Positions 7,748 to 18,052 of a DNA stretch of 64,000 nt are shown piece by piece (position 1 is the first letter of the stretch; every line of letters starts with the position of its first letter). The notes beneath the pieces are model-generated. The model had not been told where the DNA came from and did no database searches. It worked only from the letters and a program-made list of their open reading frames with translations. The DNA lies in contig NZ_JBPAOH010000026.1 of NCBI RefSeq assembly GCF_050875635.1, positions 1 through 64,000 of the forward strand, written 5' to 3'. Position numbers and translations under genes: made by a program. The DNA comes from Hassallia sp050875635. GTDB lineage: Bacteria; Cyanobacteriota; Cyanobacteriia; Cyanobacteriales; Nostocaceae.

Positions 7748-7848
7748 CTAAACTAAGTGTCAACTGTACAACTTAAAAGATGAAAGATAAAATTTTATCC
7801 TTCATCCTTCATCCTTCTTTTGCTAAGACGCTGCACGAACATCTTTTT

Positions 7849-9201
7849 TTAAGCTGATTCTGGCTTGGGTAGTGAGGATGGATGCATCAGTAATTCGGCA
7901 GTCGATCGCTTCTCTACCATCTCTCGCGTTACTGTACAGCGAGTCACATCTTTACGAGAGGGTAACTCGTACATTACATCCAACATCAGTTCTTCCACAA
8001 TACCGCGCAGCGCCCTAGCACCGGTTTTGCGGCGATAGGCTTCAGTAGCGATCGCTTTTAAGGCATCTGGTTTAAAGTCTAGCTGGACGTTATCCATCTT
8101 CAGCAGTTTTTGGTACTGTTTCACCAAGGCGCTGCGGGGTTGCGTCATAATCGCCATCAGTGCTTCTTCATCCAACGGATCTACTACCGCTACCATTGGT
8201 ATCCGCCCAATGAATTCGGGAATCATCCCAAACTTCACTAGATCGTCTGGTTCTAGATGGCGCAGAGTATCTGCCACTCGCTTTTCTTTGGATATACCTT
8301 CTCCGGGTTGGACAAAGCCCATTGACTTTTTGCCAACTCTCTGATCTACAACTTTTTCCAGACCGACAAAAGCGCCACCACAGATGAATAAAATATTACT
8401 TGTATCAATTTGTATACAATCTTGATACGGATGCTTGCGTCCTCCTTGGGGTGGTACGTTGGCGATCGTTCCTTCTAACATCTTCAGCAAAGCTTGCTGT
8501 ACGCCTTCGCCAGAAACATCCCGTGTAATCGAGGGGTTCTCGCTTTTGCGAGCAATCTTGTCTATTTCGTCGATGTAGATTATTCCTCTTTGGGCTTCTT
8601 CCACATCCAAATCGGCTACTTGCAACAGTCGCAGCAAGATATTTTCTACATCTTCTCCTACATACCCGGCTTCCGTCAGCGTTGTGGCATCAGCGACGGC
8701 AAAGGGTACATCTAAAATTTTCGCCAAAGTTTGTGCTAACAGGGTTTTACCGCAACCGGTCGGTCCCATCAGCAAAATGTTGGACTTTTGCAACTCTACA
8801 GCATCATCTGCCCCAGGTTTGCCACTGCCTTTAGACTGGACGATCGCCAATCGTTTGTAATGATTGTAAACCGCCACTGACAGCACTTTCTTGGCTTCAT
8901 CTTGACCAATAACGTGTTCGTCGAGATATTTCTTAATCTCTTGTGGCTTGGGTATTTGATTAAATGAGATACTGTTAGAGCGAGCGCGACGTTTTTGAGG
9001 TGGTTCTGACCGGGGTGCGGCTGGTGGTGTTGCCGCACCATTCGTGTCGAGTAACTCCTCATCTAGTATTTCATTACACAAGTCAACGCATTCATCGCAT
9101 ATGTAGACTCCAGGTCCGGCGATTAATTTACGCACCTGCTCTTGAGACTTGCCACAAAATGAACATTTTAAATGGGAGTCGTACTTAGTCATACCAGCCA
9201 T
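7849..9201 (-). CDS. clpX: ATP-dependent Clp protease ATP-binding subunit ClpX
   Basis: 450 residues, full length. The N-terminal C4 zinc finger (CSFCGKSQ ... CDECVDLC, residues 13-42) recognises adaptors and substrates. The AAA+ module has Walker A GPTGCGKT, Walker B IIYIDEIDK and the sensor-2 segment RRKTGARALRG. ClpX unfolds tagged proteins and feeds them to ClpP. It lies 10 bases after clpP on the same strand, itself downstream of tig, forming the common tig-clpP-clpX cluster. The linker (50-75) is Pro/Ala/Arg rich as in other cyanobacteria. Confidence 0.98.
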   Translation of the reverse strand: MAGMTKYDSHLKCSFCGKSQEQVRKLIAGPGVYICDECVDLCNEILDEELLDTNGAATPPAAPRSEPPQKRRARSNSISFNQIPKPQEIKKYLDEHVIGQDEAKKVLSVAVYNHYKRLAIVQSKGSGKPGADDAVELQKSNILLMGPTGCGKTLLAQTLAKILDVPFAVADATTLTEAGYVGEDVENILLRLLQVADLDVEEAQRGIIYIDEIDKIARKSENPSITRDVSGEGVQQALLKMLEGTIANVPPQGGRKHPYQDCIQIDTSNILFICGGAFVGLEKVVDQRVGKKSMGFVQPGEGISKEKRVADTLRHLEPDDLVKFGMIPEFIGRIPMVAVVDPLDEEALMAIMTQPRSALVKQYQKLLKMDNVQLDFKPDALKAIATEAYRRKTGARALRGIVEELMLDVMYELPSRKDVTRCTVTREMVEKRSTAELLMHPSSLPKPESA

Positions 9202-9210
9202 ACCAGCCTC

Positions 9211-9906
9211 TTATTTCACAATGGTGACGTTTTCCCCAGCGGTGGGTAGATTTTGTCTGGAAATAACTTGGTCGATCAAACCGTAGTTTTTCGCTTCTTC
9301 TGCCGACATGAAGAAGTCGCGCTCAGTATCAGCCTCGATTCTTTCTAAGGGTTGACCAGTATGCTCAGACAATAACTGATTCAACTTTGACTTAATGTAA
9401 AGAATTTCTCTTGCCTGAATTTCTATGTCAATTGCTTGCCCTTGAGCGCCACCGAGCGGTTGGTGAATCATAATCCGAGAATCGGGTAGAGACATCCGCT
9501 TACCAGCGGTTCCAGCAGTCAGCAGAAACGCCCCCATGCTCGCAGCTAATCCGAAACAAATAGTTACAACATCCGGGCGAATTTGTTGTATTGTATCATA
9601 GATTGCCATTCCTGCGTAGACCGAGCCGCCGGGAGAATTGATGTACAGTTGAATGTCTTTTTCTGAGTCTTCCGCATCCAAAAACAACAACTGGGCAACA
9701 ATTGAGTTAGCAATAGTATCGTCGATTGGCGTGCCCAAAAAGATAATCCGCTCTCGCAGTAAGCGGGAGAAGATATCGAAAGCTCTTTCTCCCATACCAG
9801 ATTGCTCTACCACCATCGGGACGATGTTACTAGGGCTGCTTTGAGAGTTAATTTGTCTTAGACCCAAACTGTTGATTGGGTCATTTCCCGACTGCGATAT
9901 AAGCAT
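9211..9906 (-). CDS. clpP: ATP-dependent Clp protease proteolytic subunit ClpP
   Basis: About 231 residues from ATG 9906 (MLISQSGNDP); an in-frame upstream start at 9963 adds a hydrophobic stretch unlike ClpP. The catalytic Ser is in GLAASMGAFLL and the His in RIMIHQPLGG; the Asp follows in the DTERDFFM region. The N-terminal extension before VVEQSGMGERAFDIFSRLL is longer than in E. coli and typical of one of the several cyanobacterial ClpP paralogues. Because it is joined to clpX, it should be the ClpX-partner paralogue (often called ClpP2). Confidence 0.96.
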   Translation of the reverse strand: MLISQSGNDPINSLGLRQINSQSSPSNIVPMVVEQSGMGERAFDIFSRLLRERIIFLGTPIDDTIANSIVAQLLFLDAEDSEKDIQLYINSPGGSVYAGMAIYDTIQQIRPDVVTICFGLAASMGAFLLTAGTAGKRMSLPDSRIMIHQPLGGAQGQAIDIEIQAREILYIKSKLNQLLSEHTGQPLERIEADTERDFFMSAEEAKNYGLIDQVISRQNLPTAGENVTIVK

Positions 9907-10062
9907 AAAAGAACGTTTGAGAATAATTAGGACAAAGATAAAGCAGCTTTTGCTGCCTAACACGAGCGAATTTGATTTGTATTTTAGCTATGTGTTAACC
10001 ATTATGCCTTATATAAATAGCTCTCGTGTTACACACTATCAAGCTTGGGCGGTAATCTGGGT

Positions 10063-10265
10063 AGAGGAGAGGGGGGGAGGGGGAGAGGGGGGACAAGGAG
10101 AGGGGGAGAGGGGGAGAGGGGGGGACAAGGAGAGGGGGGGATGGGGAGAGTATTATTCAAAAATTCTCCTTTTCTCCTTGTCCCCTTGTCCCCTTGTCTC
10201 CTTGTCCCCTTGTCCCCTTGTCCCCTTGTCTCCTTGTCTCCCTGCCCCCTGCCCCCTGCCCCCCT
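10063..10265. repeat. G-rich and complementary C-rich tandem repeats between tig and clpP
   Basis: A purine array (GAGAGGGGGAGAGG, 10063-10150) and a pyrimidine array of CCCCTTGTCT/CCTTGTCC units (about 10165-10262) face each other and can form a long imperfect stem. They sit inside the tig-clpP-clpX transcription unit, immediately after the tig stop. The same GACAAGG/CCTTGTC unit recurs at 20336, 24056 and 27290. Confidence 0.75.
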
Positions 10266-10271
10266 ATCTCT

Positions 10272-11738
10272 CTACTCTGGAGTAGATTCGCCGTTTTGTT
10301 CCTCTACCTCTGGTGCTGCTTCTAATTCCGGTGATGTTTCTTCAGTAGGAGTCAAAGAACCTTCAGGTACAAGTTCAGCTGCTTCTAATTCCGGTGCTTC
10401 TTCAGTAGGAGTCAGAGAACCTTCAGGTACAAGTTCGACTGATGAGTGTTCTATCAGCCAATCGACGATTTTTTCGGTTGAGAGTTCATTTTCGACTACT
10501 GCGCGGAGTCTTTCGGGGTCAACATCTTGATCTGCGTACTCTTGCATCAGTTCTGTAACTCTTGCCTCGATTTCTTCGGGTGTGGCTTCGATGGACTCGC
10601 GTTTACCGATTTCTATAAGTGCAAGCGATCGCTTTAAGCGTTCAATTGCTTCCGGACGCGATCGCTCTCGCAACTGAGGAATAATATCTTGGGTAAACAG
10701 CTTCTTAACATCCAACCCCTGTTGAGAAAGTCGCATCGCTGTTTGCGTCAGCATTTGATCGACTTCTTGCTCAATCATCGTTTCTGGTAAGTCTACTTCT
10801 ACGTGCTTGAGTAATTCTGCTAACAAAGCTTCCTGTTTATTTGCTTTAGTTTTGCTAGCAGCCTCTTTTTCATACCGTTCTTCTAAAGAAGCACGCAATT
10901 CGGCTAATGTATCAAAATCGCTCATTTCTTGAGCCAAATCATCATTTAATTCCGGTAGCTCTTTTTCTTTAATTTCTTTGAGCGTTACCGTGAATTTGGC
11001 GGCTTTTCCGGCTAATTCTTCATTCGCATACGGATCGGGAAACTGAGCGGAAATTTCTTTGGTTTCCCCAGGATTCATTCCTACCATCCCCGTCACAAAT
11101 CCGGGAATAAACTTATCTTCCTGCAACTCTACTTGAAAATCTTCTGCTTCTCCACCTGGAATTGGCTCGGGTTCTGCGGTTTCGTCTTCTCCTTTGAAAT
11201 ACACACCTTTAAAATCCACCACAGCCACATCACCGATTTGCGCTGCACGTCCTTCTACAGGAATTAATGTTCCCATTTCCTGACGTTGGCTCTCTAGGAC
11301 TGTATCCACTTTCTCTGGATCGGATTTTACTTCCTCAGCTTTAACTTCAAAGTCAGTATACTTAACCAGATTTACTTCCGGTTCTACATCTACACCAGCA
11401 GAAAATATCAAAGCTTTGCCCGGTTCATAATTATTAATCAATTCCTCAAACGACGATCGCAAGCGCGGTTGTCCGATCGCCTGGATGTTTTCTTGTTTTA
11501 CCGCTTTCTCGATGCCATCTTGAATTATTTCTTCCAGTGCTGCTGCCTTAACTCTAGCTGTACCGATGCGCTGTAGCAATATGGGGCGAGGCACCTTGCC
11601 TTTGCGAAACCCAGGAATATTAGCATCTTTAGTGAAGTTCTTAATCACCTTTTCGTAAGTTTGCTTAGTCATTTCTGGCGTAATCTCGATTTCCAGCCCT
11701 ATTTGGCTAGCGGGAAGTTTTTCCTGGGTGACTTTCAT
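10272..11738 (-). CDS. tig: Trigger factor (ribosome-associated chaperone and prolyl isomerase)
   Basis: 488 residues. The N-terminal ribosome-binding domain carries the signature NIPGFRKGKVPRPIL (about 40-54). The FKBP-type prolyl isomerase domain (about 165-260) begins at GDVAVVDFKGVYF, and a long helical C-terminal domain follows. It binds nascent chains at the ribosome exit. The final 55 residues are an acidic tail with a duplicated ELVPEGSLTPTEE element, so the tail has grown by a 60-70 base tandem duplication next to the intergenic repeat. First gene of tig-clpP-clpX; its promoter lies in the shared 775-base spacer with asd. Confidence 0.97.
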   Translation of the reverse strand: MKVTQEKLPASQIGLEIEITPEMTKQTYEKVIKNFTKDANIPGFRKGKVPRPILLQRIGTARVKAAALEEIIQDGIEKAVKQENIQAIGQPRLRSSFEELINNYEPGKALIFSAGVDVEPEVNLVKYTDFEVKAEEVKSDPEKVDTVLESQRQEMGTLIPVEGRAAQIGDVAVVDFKGVYFKGEDETAEPEPIPGGEAEDFQVELQEDKFIPGFVTGMVGMNPGETKEISAQFPDPYANEELAGKAAKFTVTLKEIKEKELPELNDDLAQEMSDFDTLAELRASLEERYEKEAASKTKANKQEALLAELLKHVEVDLPETMIEQEVDQMLTQTAMRLSQQGLDVKKLFTQDIIPQLRERSRPEAIERLKRSLALIEIGKRESIEATPEEIEARVTELMQEYADQDVDPERLRAVVENELSTEKIVDWLIEHSSVELVPEGSLTPTEEAPELEAAELVPEGSLTPTEETSPELEAAPEVEEQNGESTPE

Positions 11739-12513
11739 GCTTCGTCTGTGTTGTCTGCTATTTTTACTCGGAGTGGACTAGAGACGCATACGAGTAGAGC
11801 GTCTAAATTGAAAAATGGATGCCCTTCAGCAGAGATCCAGTTTACTGCTAATGTCAAAGCACTTGACACTAATTGCGTAATAACTTTACGTGGGGCATGG
11901 GTCATGGGGCATTGGGCATGGGGCATTGGGCATGGGGCATTGGGCATTGGGCTTCTCCCCTTTCCCCTTGTCTCCTTGTCTCCCCATTCCCCATTGCCCA
12001 TTGCCCATTCCCCATTCCCCATTCCCCAAATCGAAATTAGTTTTTCGTGGGGCTTACACCGTGATATCCTGGTTTTCAACCAGCAGTTCGTCTTTGTGCT
12101 TTTAGCCTCAAGCGCCAGTTGCCTTGAGGTATAGCTCAAAAACGTCCATTTGCATCATAGTATAACCATCATCCTGCGAACCTAGTTTACACAGAATGGA
12201 AGATTAAGGCGATCGCCATTTGGCTTCTACGGCAACAAAAGTGCAGATATCAAACTTGTTTTAGCGCTAAATATGAAAGTTTGTTATATAATATTTATTT
12301 TAAATTGGTAGAAATTTAAAATAGTAATTGTTGGAAATTGCAACATTACTTAAAATGACCAAGAAAATAAATAATGTATTAAATTAAAAGATACCTAAGT
12401 GAACTATTCGGATTTATTTTATATCTGCTATTGATAATTACATATGGATCAATCGGGGATTTGACCAGCAAAAAATTGCAAATAACAACTTATTAAGTAA
12501 GGAGGAAGCAAAT
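11739..12513. other. Divergent tig/asd spacer with GGGCATGG repeats and AT-rich leader
   Basis: 11890-12030 is an array of GGGGCATGG/GGGCATTGG units facing CCCCATTCCCCATTGCCC units (imperfect inverted repeat). Open frames through it are repeat translations, not genes. 12240-12513 is very AT-rich and must hold the asd promoter. The asd ribosome binding site TAAGGAGG is at 12498-12505. I see no RNA motif I recognise. Confidence 0.6.
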
Positions 12514-13557
12514 TTGTCTAAATCCTATAGTGTAGCTATTTTAGGAGCGACTGGTGCAGTTGGCAAAGAATTACTGCAATTGTTAGAAAGTCGTAATTTT
12601 CCAGTTGATAATTTAAAGTTATTAGCGTCCGCTCGTAGTGCAGGGCAGACTCTACCGTTTAAAGGAGAAAATTTGCCAGTAGAGGCAGTAAGCAACGATG
12701 CCTTTGATAATGTAGATATTGTGCTGGCTAGCGCCGGAGGTTCGATATCCAAAGTTTGGGCAACAATAGCTGTCGCAGCGGGTGCGGTGGTAATTGATAA
12801 TTCCAGTGCTTTCCGGATGAATCCAGAAGTCCCTTTAGTAGTTCCAGAGGTAAATCCCCAAGCCGCAGCTAACCATACTGGCATTATTGCTAACCCCAAC
12901 TGTACGACAATTTTAATGGCGTTAGCAGTCTATCCATTGCATCAAGTTAAGCCTGTACAGCGCATTGTCGCTGCAACTTATCAATCTGCAAGTGGTGCTG
13001 GTGCCAAAGCAATGGCAGAAGTAACAACCCAAACAAGCGCCATTTTACAAGGACAAAAACCAGTTGCGGAAGTATTTCCTTACCCGTTAGCGTTTAATTT
13101 ATTTCCGCATAACTCCCCATTGAATGATTTGGGATACTGCGAGGAAGAAATGAAAATGGTTAACGAAACCAGAAAAATATTTGGAAATCAAGATATAAGA
13201 ATTACCGCAACTTGTGTACGGGTTCCCGTACTTCGCGCTCACTCGGAAGCAATTAATCTAGAATTTGCCACACCTTTTGCTGTGGAATCAGCAAGAGAAA
13301 TTTTAAGTAATTCCCCTGGTATCAAATTGGTAGAAAATTGGGAAACAAATCATTTTCCGATGCCAATTGAAGCTAGCGGGCAAGATGACGTTTTAGTTGG
13401 GAGAATTCGTCAGGATATATCTCATCCGTGCGGATTAGAACTGTGGCTGTGTGGCGACCAAATTCGTAAAGGTGCCGCGTTAAATGCAGTGCAAATTGCG
13501 GAGTTGTTGGTGGAAAAAAAGATACTAAAACCGATGGCAAGTTACGTTTCTAGTTAA
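12514..13557 (+). CDS. asd: Aspartate-semialdehyde dehydrogenase
   Basis: 347 residues, starting with TTG 8 bases after a strong TAAGGAGG. The N-terminal NADP-binding motif is VAILGATGAVGKELL. The active-site Cys is in NPNCTTILMALA and the substrate-binding segment is RITATCVRVPVLRAHSEA. It converts aspartyl phosphate to aspartate semialdehyde, the branch point to lysine/diaminopimelate and to threonine/methionine. dapA follows 165 bases later in the same direction, supplying the next step. Confidence 0.97.
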   Translation: MSKSYSVAILGATGAVGKELLQLLESRNFPVDNLKLLASARSAGQTLPFKGENLPVEAVSNDAFDNVDIVLASAGGSISKVWATIAVAAGAVVIDNSSAFRMNPEVPLVVPEVNPQAAANHTGIIANPNCTTILMALAVYPLHQVKPVQRIVAATYQSASGAGAKAMAEVTTQTSAILQGQKPVAEVFPYPLAFNLFPHNSPLNDLGYCEEEMKMVNETRKIFGNQDIRITATCVRVPVLRAHSEAINLEFATPFAVESAREILSNSPGIKLVENWETNHFPMPIEASGQDDVLVGRIRQDISHPCGLELWLCGDQIRKGAALNAVQIAELLVEKKILKPMASYVSS

Positions 13558-13722
13558 GAAAAAAAGTAAATTTATATCGCGAAAATTACTAACGTAAGAT
13601 ACAGAAAAAGAAATGAAAATGTGCAAATCACGCTATTATAGCAATTTGCAGATCGGTTATGACAAGAGAAAGCCACCAAGATACAAAAAAATAGCATCCA
13701 TTTAATTAGGAGTGAAAAAAGG

Positions 13723-14619
13723 GTGGTAGATTTTGGTAGAGTTTTAACCGCGATGATTACGCCGTTTAAAGCAGACGGCAGTGTTAATTACGATGTAGCC
13801 GCCGAATTGGCAGCACATCTAGCGAAAAACGGTACAGATACACTGGTGGTATGCGGGACAACTGGGGAATCACCTTCTTTAAGTTGGGAAGAGGAATATC
13901 AGTTGTTTGTTGTGGTGTCCGAAGCGGTGGCAGGAAAAGCAAAAGTAATGGCAGGATGTGGTTCTAATTCTACGAAAGAAGCGATCGCTGCTACTCAAAA
14001 AGCCGCTAAAATAGGAATAGATGGATCTTTACAAGTTGTACCTTATTACAACAAACCGCCGCAAGCCGGCTTAAAAGCGCACTTTCAGGCGATCGCCCAA
14101 GCCTGTCCCGACCTCCCAATGTTGTTATACAATGTCCCAGGTCGTACTGGTCAAAACCTCAGTGCAGAAACAGTAGCAGGTTTAGCCGAGGTAAACAACA
14201 TTGTCGGGATTAAAGAAGCTAGTGGTAATATAGACCAGGCAAGTGAAATTCGCCGCTTGACACCGAAAGAATTTCAGATTTACTCTGGAGATGATTCACT
14301 AACTTTGCCTTTGTTAGCGATCGGGGCAAAGGGAGTAGTCAGCGTGGCGAGTCATCTGGTAGGAACCCAACTACAGCAGATGATCCAAGCCTTTTCAGCG
14401 GGAAAAACTCAAGTTGCTACTGAGATTCATTTGCAATTATTTCCGTTGTTTAAAGCTTTATTTAAAACTACAAATCCCATTCCACTTAAGAAAGCTTTGC
14501 AACTTCAAGGTTGGGAGGTAGGTTCAACTCGTCTACCGCTGTGTGAAGCCGACGCAGAAGTAACTCAAAAATTAAAGTCGGTTCTTCAGGAACTTAATTT
14601 AATTCAAGCACAAACTTGA
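13723..14619 (+). CDS. dapA: 4-hydroxy-tetrahydrodipicolinate synthase
   Basis: 298 residues, GTG start 10 bases after TAGGAG. TIM-barrel family signature VCGTTGESPSLSWEE; the Schiff-base lysine is in VGIKEASGNIDQ and the catalytic Tyr in VPYYNKPPQ and LLYNVPGRTG. It condenses pyruvate with aspartate semialdehyde, the first committed step to lysine and peptidoglycan diaminopimelate. It lies between asd and rnj in the same orientation. dapB, encoding the next enzyme, is also in this window at 34724. Confidence 0.97.
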   Translation: MVDFGRVLTAMITPFKADGSVNYDVAAELAAHLAKNGTDTLVVCGTTGESPSLSWEEEYQLFVVVSEAVAGKAKVMAGCGSNSTKEAIAATQKAAKIGIDGSLQVVPYYNKPPQAGLKAHFQAIAQACPDLPMLLYNVPGRTGQNLSAETVAGLAEVNNIVGIKEASGNIDQASEIRRLTPKEFQIYSGDDSLTLPLLAIGAKGVVSVASHLVGTQLQQMIQAFSAGKTQVATEIHLQLFPLFKALFKTTNPIPLKKALQLQGWEVGSTRLPLCEADAEVTQKLKSVLQELNLIQAQT

Positions 14620-14884
14620 TGAGAAACAAGCAAATTTTGGCGCTCCGCAGTTACTGAGAAAAAGACGTAATTCTAACCAGGTTGTACAGATGAAGCCTGT
14701 GTTAAGACTAACGATATAGTATGAAATTTCAGTGTGTAAAGTCAATTTTATTTATTGAACAACAGTTCCATCTGAATTTAAAATTCACGCTTTTTCAAAG
14801 TGACATAAAACACAAATACTGTTGCCTGTAATAGAAGACAGCTTACTTACAACTTATTAACCGCAAACAACAATCCAGGAGAAA

Positions 14885-16663
14885 ATGGTTAAAAACGAAG
14901 CTAACTCCGCCCTAAAAATCATTCCATTGGGCGGCTTACATGAAATTGGTAAAAATACCTGCGTTTTCGAGTATGATGACGAAATTATCCTGTTAGATGC
15001 AGGTTTGGCTTTCCCAACAGAGGCAATGCATGGAGTAAATATTGTTCTGCCGGATACAACTTATCTGCGGGAAAATCGCCACAAAATTAAAGGGATGATC
15101 GTTACCCACGGTCATGAAGACCATATTGGGGGTATCGCTTTTCACCTAAAGCAATTTGACATTCCGGTGATTTATGGTCCGAGACTAGCACTGGCAATGC
15201 TAGAAGGGAAATTAGAAGAAGCCGGTGTACGCGATCGCACTGAATTAAGAACAGTCAGACCCCGTGATGTGGTGCGATTTGGCAAATCATTTGTAGTCGA
15301 GTATATCCGTAATACTCATTCCATCGCCGATAGTTTCACTGTGGCAATTAACACCCCTGTAGGTGTAATTATTCACACAGGCGACTTTAAATTTGACCAC
15401 ACCCCAGTCGATGGTGAGCATTTTGACTTGCAACGGTTAGCCGAACACGGCGAAAAAGGCGTACTTTGCCTGATGAGTGACTCCACCAACTCAGAAGTAC
15501 CCGGATTTACCCCTTCAGAACGTTCAGTTTATCCCAACCTAGAACGCATCTTCATGCAAACACCTGGGCGACTGTTCGTGACTACCTTCGCTTCCAGCGT
15601 GCATCGCATCAACATGACTTTACAGCTAGCGCAGAAGTATAACCGAGTTGTGGCGGTTGTCGGGCGTTCAATGCTGAATTTGATAGCCCATGCGCGTAAT
15701 CTTGGTTACATTAAGTGCGAAGATAATCTTTTACAGCCGTTACACGCGGTTCGGAATTTACCAGAAGATAAAGTGCTGATTTTGACTACGGGTTCTCAGG
15801 GCGAACCGATGTCAGCAATGACACGGATTGCCAACAAAGAACATCCTCATATCAGAATCAGGCAAGGCGATACAGTAGTATTCTCAGCTAACCCGATTCC
15901 CGGAAATACGATCGCTGTCGTCAACACCATCGATAAGTTGATGATGCAGGGCGCAAATGTAATTTACGGTAGAGAAAAAGGAATACACGTATCCGGTCAC
16001 GGCTGTCAAGAAGACCAAAAGCTAATGATGGCGTTGACTCGACCCAAGTTCTTTTTACCGATTCACGGCGAACATCGAATGCTGGTGAAGCACTCCCAGA
16101 CGGCTCAAAGTGTGGGCATTCCGGCAGAGAATATGGTGATTATACAGAATGGCGATGTAATAGAATTAACGGAAAATTCTATTAAAGTTGCTGGAAAAGT
16201 GCCGTCTGGTATAGAGTTGGTAGATACTTCTAGTTCTGGGATGGTTAGCTCCAAAGTATTGCAAGAACGGCAACGCATGGCTTCCGAAGGCATTATTACC
16301 ATCGCTGCGGCAATCGATTGGAGTGGCAAGCTGATGGCAAAACCAGAAATTCACCTGCGCGGGGTGGTGACAAGTATAGAGCGATCGCTGCTGCAAAAAT
16401 GGGTACAACAGCGGATTGAAGAAATTCTCAGCGTGCGTTGGTCTGAATTTAGCAATCCTGGCTTTGAAAGCGAGCAATCAGAGATGGACTGGGGTGGATT
16501 GCAAGGCGTTTTAGAGCGGGAATTGCAACGATCCATCAGAAAAGAGTTGCAATGTCAACCATCTGTAACTTTGTTGATGCAAACTCCTGATGAACCTCCG
16601 GTGAAAGTTGCTACCGACGGCAGAAGGCGCCGGACTCGCACTGCTGCTCAAGTGGCATCGTAG
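14885..16663 (+). CDS. rnj: Ribonuclease J
   Basis: 592 residues. Metallo-beta-lactamase/beta-CASP nuclease: the zinc-binding motif is VTHGHEDHIGG (about 74-84), further ligands occur in NTHSIADS and IHTGDFKFDHTPVDGE, and the beta-CASP part includes SGHGCQEDQK and PIHGEHRML. RNase J has 5'-3' exo- and endonuclease activity and, with RNase E, carries most mRNA turnover in cyanobacteria. The C-terminal tail (RRRRTRTAAQ) is basic. The asd-dapA-rnj order is common in cyanobacteria. A 265-base AT-rich spacer separates it from dapA, so it may have its own promoter. Confidence 0.96.
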   Translation: MVKNEANSALKIIPLGGLHEIGKNTCVFEYDDEIILLDAGLAFPTEAMHGVNIVLPDTTYLRENRHKIKGMIVTHGHEDHIGGIAFHLKQFDIPVIYGPRLALAMLEGKLEEAGVRDRTELRTVRPRDVVRFGKSFVVEYIRNTHSIADSFTVAINTPVGVIIHTGDFKFDHTPVDGEHFDLQRLAEHGEKGVLCLMSDSTNSEVPGFTPSERSVYPNLERIFMQTPGRLFVTTFASSVHRINMTLQLAQKYNRVVAVVGRSMLNLIAHARNLGYIKCEDNLLQPLHAVRNLPEDKVLILTTGSQGEPMSAMTRIANKEHPHIRIRQGDTVVFSANPIPGNTIAVVNTIDKLMMQGANVIYGREKGIHVSGHGCQEDQKLMMALTRPKFFLPIHGEHRMLVKHSQTAQSVGIPAENMVIIQNGDVIELTENSIKVAGKVPSGIELVDTSSSGMVSSKVLQERQRMASEGIITIAAAIDWSGKLMAKPEIHLRGVVTSIERSLLQKWVQQRIEEILSVRWSEFSNPGFESEQSEMDWGGLQGVLERELQRSIRKELQCQPSVTLLMQTPDEPPVKVATDGRRRRTRTAAQVAS

Positions 16664-16828
16664 GGAATTTAAGAGAAAAGCTCACGCAAAGACGCAAAGA
16701 GGCAAAGAAAGTTATTCTTGGCGACTTTGCACGCCAGTCGCCTCAACGGGGGGGAACCCCCGCACGGCGCTGGCTTGTCTTGGTGTGAGATAAAGTAAGC
16801 GAGTTAACCCTTGGAAGGAGGCGTTTAA

Positions 16829-18052
16829 TTGCTAAAAGTACTTGATGTATTTGCAGGCGCTGGAGGATTCAGTCTGGGGTTTAAGCTAGCAGGAAATAGC
16901 ATTATTGGAGCAATAGAAGAAGACGAGTGGGCTGCGGAAACATTTGCATATAATCACAAAGATGCAAAAGTACTTGTTGGAGACATACAAAAGTTTTCAG
17001 ATGAATATTTGATAAATGCATTTAAGGATAATTTACCTGATGTTGTTTTAGGTGGACCACCTTGCCAAGGATACTCAAACTGTAGAAAAAATGCAGGCGA
17101 CCCAAAAGACCCTAGAAATTCTTTGTTTCAAGATTTTTTAAGAGTTGGCAAATTATTCAAACCAGAGTTATTAATCATGGAGAATGTGCCTGGACTGATA
17201 AGTGCCAAGACAATCTCAGGAGAGCCTGTTATTGAAATTATAAAAACAGAACTAGAAACAATTGGATATTATGTATACACCGATATACTAGAAGCTGTTA
17301 GATACGGAATACCACAAATAAGGCGCAGGCTGTTTGTTATTGCCTCTCGTCTCAAGTTGAAAATACCTTTTCCAGAAGCTACTCACTATTTTTCAAATAA
17401 TAAACAGTTACAAATTTTTGACTCGACACTAAAGTTATGTCCTACATTATGGGAGGCTATTTCCGATTTGCCTGATATCAATGCTAGAGAAGGTAACGAG
17501 GAAGTTGAATATGATAAAGAACCTAGCAATGAGTATCAGTATCAAATGCGAATCAGTTCTCGAAAAGTGTACAATCACGTAGCTATGAAACATTCTCAAC
17601 GAACTATAGAACGTTTTAAATTAATGTCTTGGGGAGACTCGCTTGCCGACGTTCCTGAATATTTAAAACCATATAAAAGAAATAGCAATAAGATTATATC
17701 TGAAAAAGTATACGCTCAAAATAGTAGAAGATTATATCCGCACAAACCATGTCATACTATTCCGGCTTCATTTTATGCAAATTTTGTACATCCATATAAA
17801 AATAGAAACTTTACTGCCAGAGAAGGTGCAAGAATTCAATCATTTCCAGATTGGTTTGTCTTTAAAGGCAAACCAACTGTTGTCAGTCACAAGCTACTTA
17901 TAAAAGAAGGTAGAACAGCAGAAAAACATCTCTGTCAATATAATCAAATTGGTAACGCCGTACCGCCACTATTAGGAAAAGCGATCGCTGAGAATATTAG
18001 TAGAAATTATAAAAATACTTATGCTAGTACATGGAGCGAATCTCAGAGCTAA
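16829..18052 (+). CDS. DNA (cytosine-5-)-methyltransferase of a restriction-modification system
   Basis: 407 residues, TTG start preceded by AAGGAGG (about 16814). C5-methyltransferase motifs in order: I, LDVFAGAGGFSLGF; IV, VLGGPPCQGYSN with the catalytic Cys; VI, MENVPGL; VIII, QIRRRLFVIA; X, QIGNAVPPLLGKAIAE. The short variable region between VIII and IX (about 175-310) is the target recognition domain. The gene is visibly more AT-rich than its neighbours, and its 3' end overlaps the following endonuclease gene by 32 bases, both signs of a horizontally acquired R-M cassette. The recognition site cannot be read. Confidence 0.93.
   Translation: MLKVLDVFAGAGGFSLGFKLAGNSIIGAIEEDEWAAETFAYNHKDAKVLVGDIQKFSDEYLINAFKDNLPDVVLGGPPCQGYSNCRKNAGDPKDPRNSLFQDFLRVGKLFKPELLIMENVPGLISAKTISGEPVIEIIKTELETIGYYVYTDILEAVRYGIPQIRRRLFVIASRLKLKIPFPEATHYFSNNKQLQIFDSTLKLCPTLWEAISDLPDINAREGNEEVEYDKEPSNEYQYQMRISSRKVYNHVAMKHSQRTIERFKLMSWGDSLADVPEYLKPYKRNSNKIISEKVYAQNSRRLYPHKPCHTIPASFYANFVHPYKNRNFTAREGARIQSFPDWFVFKGKPTVVSHKLLIKEGRTAEKHLCQYNQIGNAVPPLLGKAIAENISRNYKNTYASTWSESQS

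Noticed and set aside
10045..10530. Long open frames across the clpP-tig spacer
   Set aside because: They are translations of GAGAGGGG and CCTTGTC repeats and run antisense into tig.
11661..12139. Open frames on both strands in the tig/asd spacer
   Set aside because: Repeat peptides (MGHG, PHCPLPI) from the GGGGCATGG array.
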